This document shows positions 1 through 7,458 of a stretch of 64,000 nt of DNA, piece after piece (position 1 is the first letter of the stretch; each line of letters starts with the position of its first letter). This DNA comes from Streptomyces diastatochromogenes. Lineage in GTDB: Bacteria > Actinomycetota > Actinomycetes > Streptomycetales > Streptomycetaceae. Location of the stretch: assembly GCA_026913215.1 (NCBI GenBank), contig JAPTYK010000001.1:744001-808000 (forward strand), given 5' to 3'. The notes beneath the pieces were generated by a model that made no database searches, was not told the origin of the DNA, and worked only from the letters and a program-made list of their open reading frames with translations. The position numbers were made by a program, and so were the translations under genes.

Positions 1-135
1 GTCGACGGAGACGTCCGGGCGTGCGAGACGTGCGGCTCCTACCGCGGCTGGGTCGTGATCAGCCTCCGTGACGAGGTGTGGCTCCGCTGCCCCGCCGGCC
101 ACGAGCAGCACGAGCCCCGCCTCGACACCGCGTAG
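1..135 (+). CDS. C-terminal end of an unidentified protein
   Basis: The first reading frame is open from the window edge and stops at TAG 133-135, leaving 44 residues. It holds a CETC pair followed 22 residues later by another Cys and a His-rich tail (CPAGHEQHE), which resembles a small zinc-binding knuckle. The codons are GC-rich at the third position, as expected for a real gene. Too little is present to name the protein. The start lies outside the window. Confidence 0.5.
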   Translation, partial: VDGDVRACETCGSYRGWVVISLRDEVWLRCPAGHEQHEPRLDTA

Positions 136-294
136 TACGACCGGCACAGCGGTCCGGTCACCCACCGGCACGACACCTACGACGACGGCCTGCGAGACCT
201 CGGCCACTAACCCGTCCTCGTCCCGCCGAACCGCCGGAAGAGAGTCCGTTTCGGGCCCGGCGCTGTCAGACCGTCCGACCACCGAAGGATCCCC

Positions 295-987
295 CTGCAC
301 CGTCGTGCCTCCGCCGCTCTGTCCCTTGCCGCTCTTGTCGCCCTCGCCGTTTCGGGCTGTGCGAAGGGCAGCGCCTCCCTGCTTCCTCCGCTTCCGTGCT
401 GGCCGGCGGGGCAAGCCGACTGCCCAGGCAAAGCTCGCAGAGACCCCGCCGTCCTCGGCGACGCTCTCCGAGCGGCTGCTGGACGAGACCGACCTCGGCC
501 AGGACTACACCCGCCAGGCGAAGACCGAGAGCAGCGACCGCAACGATGTCACCATCATCGGCTGCCCCGCGCTGGAGAAGCTCGCCGGCGCCGGCGCCGC
601 CGGCGGGGAGCTGGACTTCCCCACAGTGCGAAGGCCACGTTCTCCTACACCCGTGGCTCCGGATCCGAGGTAACCGAAGAGCTCTACAGCGACACCGTCG
701 CCAAGCTGGCTCCCGGCACCAGGACCGTGTTCGAGGCGATGACCGGCTGTCCGGTGTACCAGGTCGTCGTGGGCGACCGTCCGATCGCCATCACGACGCA
801 GAAGCTCCCGGCGCCTGCCCTCGGCGACGAAGCCTGGAGCCAGCTCCTCACCTTCACCGCGGGCGGTCGCGACACCGTGATGAAGCAGACCGCCGTCCGC
901 GCCGGTTCCGTCCTCGTCGTCGTGTCCGGCTCTCCCGCCCTCGTCGACGCGCACTTGAACCGCGCGGTCGACAAGGCCCGAGGCTGA
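295..987 (+). pseudogene. Lipoprotein gene, broken by frameshifts
   Basis: The reading begins with an arginine-led hydrophobic signal peptide and a lipobox (LAVSGC, about residues 19-24), so the product would be a membrane-anchored lipoprotein. A GAAGGA site at 283-288 precedes a CTG codon at 295, the likely start. The signal peptide is in one frame, a middle part (SERLLDETDLGQDYTRQ) is in a second frame, and the end (VFEAMTGCPVYQVVVGDR) returns to the first frame and stops at TGA 985-987. The parts form one plausible protein of about 230 residues, so at least two indels are present. Whether this is decay or sequencing error cannot be told here. I do not recognise the family; the mature region has a few Cys residues that could pair. 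Confidence 0.6.
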
Positions 988-999
988 CCGAGCGCGCAC

Positions 1000-1044
1000 G
1001 AAGACGGCCCCTGGGCTCCGATGTGGAGCCCAGGGACCGTCTTC
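1000..1044 (+). terminator. Hairpin terminator after the lipoprotein gene
   Basis: Two arms of about 20 bases, GAAGACGG..CTGGGCTCC and its complement, are separated by a 5-base loop 13 bases after the stop codon. The stem has one or two mismatches. There is no T-run, which is usual for high-GC actinomycete terminators. Confidence 0.75.
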
Positions 1045-1647
1045 ATGTCTCGTCGAGCAGCGCCCGCGGCTGTTCAAGGGCAGGTGTGGCGACGGCGCTC
1101 GTCGTCAGTGATCACCTTCGCGGGGACGGCACGGGGCCATCCACACACGCCGGCCGCATCCCATCGGGCCTGGCCGGCGTACCGCAAGGTGCTCGGCACG
1201 CCGCTCATGGTCGTCAGGGCACCGGCGTGGGGCTGCGACCGGGAGCGGTGAGCGACCTGGCAGAGACCCTTCCCGGGTGGAGGGATCAGATCCCTTGCAC
1301 CCTCTCCGGGAAGCACCTGGTGCACCACCGCTGTCCCTCTTCGAGAAGGTGGTCACTGCGCACCTTCCACTTCTGCCCTGGAACGTGAATGCCGTCCTCA
1401 GGGCCATCACTGCAGGACAGACGCTGGAGCTCGTTCTCCACGGGGCCAACGGCCTGGTGCACGGCGCACTCATCCATGCGGGCGTCCGCAGTCCGTACAC
1501 GTTCACTGACAATCCACATTCTCGGGAGTCCTTCTGCCACATCAGACGATGGGAGTTTCCCCTGTGCGACGCCTCCAGGTGCCAGGCGGGGAAGCTGATG
1601 TGGCACGGCAACCTCGTCGAAGAGCGGAATGCCGCGCAGGCGGCAGG
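1045..1647. other. Intergenic stretch without a supported gene
   Basis: Several frames are open by chance because of the GC content, but none shows a ribosome binding site, a coherent protein pattern or a recognisable motif. It lies between the lipoprotein terminator and the end of the leftmost DUF317 gene, and may include the left boundary of the conjugative element. Confidence 0.4.
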
Positions 1648-2369
1648 TCAGACTGCGGGCGTCACGAAGAGACGGCCGGCGGCGCTCTCAGGCGGGTTGC
1701 GACGCAGCACCGGAGTGGGCGCGGCAAGCGATGCGGCGAAAGCAGAGACCAGATCGTGGGGAACGCTCGCGCTGAAGACGGCGGTCCACTGGTAGGGGTC
1801 GCCGATCACGGGCTCGGCCCACGCCTGCCAGCCAGACAGGCCGGGGCGCGGGTCGCCGTCGCGGATCATCTCGGGAAGCTCGGCCCAGGCGAATCCCGCC
1901 GACATGCCCGGGTCCCAGGCTCGGGTGTCGGGGGTGTCGATGTCCCGGGCCCAGCCCTGCGCGCACAGGGCGTCGAGGACGCGACCGTAGTGGTCGTAGT
2001 TGACGGCCGGGTCGGCACGGGCCGCGGTGGCCAGGAGGAAGTCGGCGATGGCCTCGGGGGGTGTGCCGGTGGTGAAGCAGGCGGTCCACTCCATCGCGGC
2101 GCTGGCCGGGTGCGGGCGGGCGGAGACGTGCCAGGCGACCTCGAGGTCGCCGAGGAGGAAGCCGTGGGAGCCGCGCACCCACTCGGCCCCGGCAAGTCCT
2201 CGGGGCCCAGGTACAGCAGGGTGGAGCGGGCCGTCGTCCAAGTCGACCAGTCGGCCTCCACAAGGACCTCGGCCACGCGGTCGGCGAGTTCGTCGTCGTC
2301 GCCGGCCAGATGGCGCGGTCGCACCCAATAGGCGGGGCGGGAGGGATAGAGGGAGTGGTGCGGGTTCAG
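1648..2369 (-). CDS. DUF317 (SPDY) protein, one frameshift
   Basis: The protein opens with a YWVRPRHLAGD motif, the usual N-terminal signature of actinomycete DUF317 proteins (V.PR.LAG), and later has the VAWHVSARP and WTACFTTGTPPEAIADFL pieces that mark each DUF317 unit. The N-terminal 60 residues are in a different frame from the remaining 180; the switch lies near 2190. The start is taken as CTG at 2369, with GGAGG at 2375-2379 on the coding strand and no better start upstream. Function is unknown for the family, which is common on Streptomyces mobile elements. Five more separate DUF317 genes lie in this window. It is the last gene of the leftward gene train. Confidence 0.75.
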
Positions 2370-2397
2370 TGGCGCCTCCAGGCAGTGGTTGCGGGGG

Positions 2398-2673
2398 CTA
2401 CTTCGCGGTGATGTCGGAACGCGAGCGGCGGCGTGCTTCGGTCGGCTCGTGCCAGCCGGCGGCAACGGTGACCTCCGGCGGGACGGGGCCGAACTGCTCA
2501 CCGCTCTCTGTCACGTAGAGCATGGTGCGGCCGAGCGCGTCTTGCGCGGCGATGACCTGGGCAATGCCGTGTTGGCAGGGGAAGAAGGGGTTGACGGCCA
2601 GGCGTACGGGGGTGTCGGGGTCGACCGTAGAGAGTCGGCCGATGAGGTCACGGGCGGTGAGGATGGAGGACAA
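2398..2673 (-). CDS. Small protein of unknown function, 91 aa
   Basis: A compact acidic-to-neutral protein reading MSSILTARDLIGRLSTVDPD at the N-terminus, with a mid-region PFFPCQHGIAQVIAAQDALG and a basic tail. The start is TTG at 2673, chosen because AGGAG lies 7 bases upstream. It sits 28 bases upstream of the leftmost DUF317 gene and 39 bases after another DUF317 gene, so the three are probably cotranscribed. The N-terminal phrase (LI..L...DPDTPVRL) is typical of small proteins that accompany phage and plasmid genes, but I cannot assign a family. Confidence 0.65.
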   Translation of the reverse strand: MSSILTARDLIGRLSTVDPDTPVRLAVNPFFPCQHGIAQVIAAQDALGRTMLYVTESGEQFGPVPPEVTVAAGWHEPTEARRRSRSDITAK

Positions 2674-2712
2674 GAGCGGCTCCTAGCGAATCAGGGGAAG
2701 AGAAGGACCGGG

Positions 2713-3072
2713 TCAGCCGAGGGCGGTGGGGACGGATGTGGCCAGCACGCGGCCGACGGCTGCGACGACGACGGCAGGGGTCTCCTTGTGGAAGGCGACG
2801 CAGTAGCCGGGCGCGTCTGCGGTACCGGTGACGGCGAGCTTCCAGCCCTCCCCGTCGGTGCCGGGTCTGCCGTCGGGGAACCAACCGAGATAGAACCGGC
2901 CGTCTTTGGAGTTGATGTGGACATCGGCGCGGTCGTCGATGACGACCTTGAAGTCGGCTTCGGTGAACAGGTCGATGACGTCCATCGGCTGCCCCGGGCC
3001 GAGTAGCCACGTCCGCAGCCTCAACTCGGCGACGGTGGTGGAGAAGCCTGACCTCGCAGCATCGACGGTCAT
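2713..3072 (-). CDS. Short DUF317-like protein, 119 aa
   Basis: A single-domain version of the DUF317 fold: the strand pattern NSKDGRFYLGWFPDGR, then WKLAVTG and the helix TPAVVVAAVGRVLATSV match the second half of the longer DUF317 proteins at 6578-7458 and 38791-39648. The start is placed at ATG 3072 rather than ATG 3078, because the AGAGAGGTG site would overlap the upstream codon. Function is unknown. It is followed by two more genes on the same strand at short spacing. Confidence 0.65.
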   Translation of the reverse strand: MTVDAARSGFSTTVAELRLRTWLLGPGQPMDVIDLFTEADFKVVIDDRADVHINSKDGRFYLGWFPDGRPGTDGEGWKLAVTGTADAPGYCVAFHKETPAVVVAAVGRVLATSVPTALG

Positions 3073-3194
3073 GAGCATTCACCTCTCTGACCTGGTACTT
3101 TTCGGGAAGGGGTCCACGTTGACATCCCTTCCCGCCTGTCCACCAGTCCTGCCGTGCTTCTTCCTGTCTGCCTCCGGCGAACCGGACAGGTCCT

Positions 3195-4508
3195 CTATGC
3201 AGTGATGGGCACCGTGATCGACCTGGGCATCCAGCCAGGAACTCTTGAGTCCGAGGGACGGATCGGTTCTACGTTCACGCCCGCTCGTTGTGCAGCCGTG
3301 AGCGCCTCTCGCAACGTCCCCTTCTTGAGCGTCTCCGCGTGACACTGCCGACACTCGCCCACAGGCTGGTGTCGAGACTCGATGTCTTCAACGGATGCGC
3401 GCACGTGAGCAAATGCGTCCGTGGGGATGTCTGCGCGGATCGCGTACCACGTCCCGCTCTGCTCAGCTTCGGGAAGTCCAGCTGCAACCTCGGGGCGCTG
3501 GGGTGTGTACAGGGCGTCTCCGTCGTGGCGGACGAGGAAGATTCGGTCGAGATGGTCACAGGTATCGGACGTTGGCGGATTGCTGTCCAGCCACTGGAGT
3601 AGTTCCGCGCGCTTGCCTGGCCCCCAGAGCAGGTCGCAGGGGTACGTTGTGTGCTCGAAGAGGGTGTCGAAGTGGAAGAGCGTGGGGTCCTCGGCCGTGC
3701 CGGGTTCGAAAACGGCCTGGACGATGACGTACTGCCATTCGTCTTCTTCGGCGTCCGTCCGAAGGCTCTCCGCATGGCCGATAGAGACGGAGCCAGTGGC
3801 CGGGTTCCAGGCGATGGCGGTGGTACGACGCTCCACCGGAGCGGGGTAGAGGCGTCCGCCCGGGGTGTCCTGACCCCATAGCCGGTTAATCACCTCGGCC
3901 AGGTTGGACAGAGTGCGAGCCGCCTCAACCGGGCCATGGAGGTGGAAGCTGCTCGGGTGAGCCACCATGTTCCTGAGGTCGGTGACGGCCTTCTCCCAGC
4001 CGCGGTTTCGTTGACCGCGGAGCAAGCCCTCGCGACGGGCCCACCGGTACAAGCCGTCGAGGGTCCCGTTGAAACCGGTCCAGCTCCGGTCCGGGCCCAT
4101 CTGGACTCTGGTGCCTTTGAGTCCCTTGTACCTCTCCATGAAGTCGCCGTAGTTGGTCACATCTTCGAGGACGTGCACCTCACCCTCTTTGGTCCGCAGG
4201 GACACGGCGCCTTCGTGAAAGGCGATGAATCGGTCGCGAAGCGCCTGCTCGAACACCAAGAGTGCCGCGTCGCCAACCATGGTGAACAGGTCATAGCAGA
4301 GCACGCCATAGCGGTAGATATGGCGCAGTTGCTCGAAGCGCTGCCGGGTTCCGTCCGCCACGTTGTCGGCGAGTTCATACTGGGCGATCACGTGCTGCTG
4401 AAACTCCAACGCATCCTCGGCACTCAGCCGTCCCCCGAAACCGTAGGGGTTGAAGGGAAGTACGCGCTCGTCTACCGCTCGCAGGTCGGCCAGTGACAGC
4501 CGGTCCAT
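3195..4508 (-). CDS. HEPN-like domain protein, 437 aa
   Basis: The first 200 residues are mainly helical and include LRNMVAHPSS at about residues 174-183. R-x4-H followed by P is the active-site pattern of HEPN ribonuclease-type domains, so RNA cleavage is possible. The second half is alpha/beta in character (WYAIRADIPTDAFAHV) and ends with a GECRQCH motif that could hold a metal. The start ATG at 4508 has AGGAGG 7 bases upstream. It stands alone between the short DUF317 gene and a terminator. HEPN proteins often serve in toxin-antitoxin or antiphage roles; no partner antitoxin is seen beside it. The HEPN call rests on one motif and the helical context. Confidence 0.5.
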   Translation of the reverse strand: MDRLSLADLRAVDERVLPFNPYGFGGRLSAEDALEFQQHVIAQYELADNVADGTRQRFEQLRHIYRYGVLCYDLFTMVGDAALLVFEQALRDRFIAFHEGAVSLRTKEGEVHVLEDVTNYGDFMERYKGLKGTRVQMGPDRSWTGFNGTLDGLYRWARREGLLRGQRNRGWEKAVTDLRNMVAHPSSFHLHGPVEAARTLSNLAEVINRLWGQDTPGGRLYPAPVERRTTAIAWNPATGSVSIGHAESLRTDAEEDEWQYVIVQAVFEPGTAEDPTLFHFDTLFEHTTYPCDLLWGPGKRAELLQWLDSNPPTSDTCDHLDRIFLVRHDGDALYTPQRPEVAAGLPEAEQSGTWYAIRADIPTDAFAHVRASVEDIESRHQPVGECRQCHAETLKKGTLREALTAAQRAGVNVEPIRPSDSRVPGWMPRSITVPITA

Positions 4509-4613
4509 CCAAGACCTCCTCAGGAATGTGAAGAACCGGCCATCGTATGGCCCGGGGCGTCATATCAGCCTGGGAATTTCCCAATCGTCTGTGCAACGGG
4601 CCCGAAGACATGC

Positions 4614-4649
4614 GAAGGGCTCCAGGAACGCGCGTTCCTGGAGCCCTTC
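4614..4649 (-). terminator. Perfect 18-bp-arm palindrome, terminator
   Basis: GAAGGGCTCCAGGAACGC is followed at once by its exact complement, giving a 36-bp perfect inverted repeat between the end of the SpaA-like gene (4681) and the HEPN-like gene start. Its place just downstream of a stop codon fits a rho-independent terminator for the SpaA-like gene. Confidence 0.7.
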
Positions 4650-4680
4650 GGCAATGTTCAGTTCGTAGCCGCTCTACCGA

Positions 4681-5666
4681 TCAGCTGGTGGTCTGGCTCT
4701 CCTCCTCGCCATCGGCCTTCTTCCGTCGCACCGCGATCAGCGCCCCGCCGCCGACCACGATCAGCAGGCCGCCGGCCGCGAGGAGCCAGGTGTTGGAGTC
4801 CGCCCCGGTGTGCGCGAGGGAACCCTTGGAGGGCGGGGTGCTCGGAATGGTCGGCGGGGGCACCGGTGCGGTGGAGGTGGACTGGCCCGGGGTCGGGGTG
4901 GCCGGCGGGGTCGTCGCAGGTGTGGTGGGCGGAGTGACTGGCGGTGTGGTCGGCGGGGTCGCCGGAGGCGTGGTGGGCGGGGTGGTCGGCGGCTGGGTGG
5001 GCTTGTCCTTCTTGGCGTTGGTGAAGGTGGCGGTGGCCTTCCCGGCGGGCTTCGCGGTGATCTTGACCGGGGTGGTGTCGAGCTCGTAGCCGGTGGGGGC
5101 CTTGGTCTCGGTGCCGGTGTAGACGGTGCCGGTGCGGGAGGCGACCGGGAGCTTGGTGGTGGCGGTGCCATCCTTGCCGGTGGTCAGGGTGATCGCCTTG
5201 CCGGTGCCGATGGCGGGGGCGATGTTGATGACGGCGCCGGCCAGGGGCTTGCCGGTCTTCTTGTCGGTCTTCTTCACCAGCAGGTCGGCGGGCTTGAAGG
5301 TGTCGATGATCGTGAGCTTCACGGTGTGCTCGGGGGTGATGATGACGTCCTGGTCGGGGGCCAGGTCGTGGAGGGGGCTGCCGGAGTCGGTCTCCTTGAG
5401 GCGGTAGGTGCCGGGGTAGACGTTCTCGAAACGCAGGATGCCGTCCGTGCCGGTCTTGCCGGTCAGGGCCTTGGTGCCGTTGAGCGTGTCGAGGAGGGAG
5501 AACGCGGCGCCGGCGAGCAGGACGCCGTCCGGATCCTTCTTGGTGATCTCGATGGCGCCCGGGGAATCTCGGGCGCGTTGGCGAAGGCGGCCGGGGCCCA
5601 GATCAGAGAGCTGGTGGCCAGGGTGGTCGCGGCAACGGTGGCCGCGGCACGGCGGGAGGCGTGCAT
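4681..5666 (-). CDS. Sortase-anchored SpaA-like surface protein
   Basis: An ATG at 5666 with AAGGAG upstream opens a signal peptide (MHASRRAAATVAATTLATSS ending at AFA-NAP). Two prealbumin-like SpaA units follow (DPDGVLLAGAAFSLLD and DKKTGKPLAGAVINIA), each with the K-x-D/K pattern typical of such repeats. Then comes a long Thr/Pro-rich wall-spanning stalk, the sortase motif LAHTGA, a hydrophobic segment and an RRKK tail. LAxTG is the class E sortase signal used in Streptomyces. The signal peptide and the rest are in different frames; the shift is near 5564 in a C/G run. The protein would be covalently attached to peptidoglycan and could aid cell contact during mating, which is inference. Confidence 0.8.
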
Positions 5667-5724
5667 GAAGAAGGAGGTCTCCTTGGTTCTGAGGCCGATG
5701 AGGGGATCTGCCGTGAGGGACGGG

Positions 5725-6564
5725 TCAGGGGGTGCGTACGGCGGACGGGCCGGCAGCGGTGACTGCCGGGGCGACGGGCAGAGTCGCGGGGCGGTTCCGG
5801 CGTGCTGCCAGCGGGGAGAGCTGCCGCCGGAGGGCAGCCTGGACAAGGGTTCGCTGATCGTCGAGCGGCATGGCGTCGATCCGGGCGAGCGCGTCAGCGG
5901 TCTCGGGGCCCAGGCGGCGACCGGTGAGCTGGGTGACGACTGCGGCTTCGGCGAGCATCCCCTGATCGAGCGGGAGCCCGAGCACGTCCATGACGAAGAA
6001 GCGTGCGTTCTTGAGGGTTTCGAGAAGGGGCACGTCCTCGTGAAGGACTCCGCTCTCCACGAGGTTGAGCACGGCCTGCGTGGCCTCGTGCAGGCGGGAG
6101 AGCGTGACCGTGTCGGTCGCCCACAGTTGCTCGTGCCACGAAGTCGACCAACTCAGATGGTTCAGCGATTTCTGCGTGACGAACAGTCCGGGGCACCAGA
6201 GCGTGGCGTGCTCCATGATCGCCGTGCGCAGGTTGGTGAAGTCGGCTCCTTCCCAAGGCACTCCAGCGCTGTGCCAGTCACGGAAAACGTCTCGGCCATC
6301 GCCGCCCCGGCCGGCGTCACGCCGGCTGAAGGTGCCGTACTGGGCGAACTTCAGGTGGACGGTGTCGAGGATGCCTCGCTCAGAGTGGACGACGGACAGG
6401 CGTAGGCCGTCGTACTCCTTGTGCCGGATCGTCTGACTGAAGTCGATCTTCAGAACGAGCGGGTTGTCACCAGCGGCTACGGCGTAGCAGGTTGCACCGG
6501 TGACCTGAGTGGAAGGGAAGGGAAGAGCGAGTTCATCGAAGAACTCCTTTGTGTACAAGGGCAC
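5725..6564 (-). CDS. Unidentified protein, 279 aa
   Basis: I do not recognise this family. The protein starts VPLYTKEFFDELALPFPSTQ, has a central block rich in aromatic residues (LWCPGLFVTQKSLNHLSWST) and a helical C-terminal third ending in a Pro/Ala-rich tail. The start is placed at GTG 6564, 13 bases after the stop of the upstream DUF317 gene; TTG 6558 is an alternative. The reading frame continues open upstream but there it overlaps the DUF317 gene and is not coding in character. It is likely cotranscribed with the DUF317 and MFS/ATP-grasp genes. Confidence 0.55.
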   Translation of the reverse strand: MPLYTKEFFDELALPFPSTQVTGATCYAVAAGDNPLVLKIDFSQTIRHKEYDGLRLSVVHSERGILDTVHLKFAQYGTFSRRDAGRGGDGRDVFRDWHSAGVPWEGADFTNLRTAIMEHATLWCPGLFVTQKSLNHLSWSTSWHEQLWATDTVTLSRLHEATQAVLNLVESGVLHEDVPLLETLKNARFFVMDVLGLPLDQGMLAEAAVVTQLTGRRLGPETADALARIDAMPLDDQRTLVQAALRRQLSPLAARRNRPATLPVAPAVTAAGPSAVRTP

Positions 6565-6577
6565 GTGGAATCCGGGG

Positions 6578-7458
6578 TCAGCGGCGGGCAGGACGGCCCG
6601 CGGGAGGCGTCGCGACTGCGGGGGTCGGCGGAGTGGAGGTGTTCCAGCGGGGCACGCTGCGCGTGGTGATCGCCGGAGGCCGGCGCTGGGCACGCTGGAT
6701 GTCGAGCGGAGTCGGGGCTGGCGGCTTCGGCGGGGTGAGCGGGGTGAGCTGCGCCAGCGCGGCAAGTTCGGGGGCGAGGTCTTCGCGGTAGCGCAGGACC
6801 GGTGCCGGGTCGAGCAGGGCTTCCGCGGTGGCCGCGATCAGATGGGCGGGCGTACGGGAGGTGAAACGGGCTTCGGCTCGGTGCCATCCGGAGGGGCCGG
6901 CCCACAGAAAGACCGTCTCCTCGTCGAGATCTTCGCTGCCGACGTCGATGGACACCCTGCGGTGCCGTCTGGGGCCGTGATCTCGACGAAGGGCCCGTCG
7001 GCGCGGCTGCTGTGTCCGGGGGCGCCGAGGGTGACCGATCCCGGAAACCGCTGCTGCTTCCAGCCCGCGTCGAGCAGCGGCTGTACCAGCGGCGCCCAGG
7101 TGTACGAGGGAGCTTCCTCGAAGGGGTCGTTGTCCTTACGTGCTTCCCAGTGCCTCGCCAGCTCGGCTGTGAAGCCGGCAACGATCTCAGCGGGGAAGGA
7201 GTCGTTGAAGCACGCTGACCAGAGCGTCGGGCACGACGCTCCTTCGCTCGCGGAGATCTTGTAGACGTTGAAGTCGTCGCCGTACCAGCCGATGCGTACG
7301 CGCTGGTCGGGCGAGGTGATGAGCGTCTGGCATGGGCCGTCCTCCAGGTGGAATGTGGGCCAGTGGGCCACTGGTACGAAGGCGGCGTCACCGCACCAGT
7401 CGGGTCCCGCGAGGTAGCGCGGGGAGACGTAGACGTCGCCTTCCGGGGCGTAGGTCAC
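6578..7458 (-). CDS. Two-unit DUF317 (SPDY) protein, one frameshift
   Basis: VSPRYLAGP at residues 11-19 and TSPDQRVRIGWYG near residue 48 are the defining motifs of DUF317 (SPDY) proteins. A second unit follows (ITAPDGTAG, FLWAGPSGWHRAEARFTS). The second half continues in another frame after about 6955, a one-base shift. The start is GTG 7458, overlapping the stop of the MFS/ATP-grasp gene as GTGA, so the two are translationally coupled. Function is unknown; the family recurs on both arms of this element (1648, 2713, 37952, 38791, 40198 and part of 47019). Confidence 0.8.

Noticed and set aside
78..1388. A 436-codon open frame rich in Arg and Pro
   Set aside because: It has no ribosome binding site or motif, and its residues are those produced by reading GC-rich genes out of frame; the lipoprotein reading in other frames explains the DNA better.
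4837..4990. A CRISPR-like or tandem DNA repeat in the SpaA-like gene
   Set aside because: The repeats are the Thr/Pro-rich stalk codons, irregular in length and without unique spacers.
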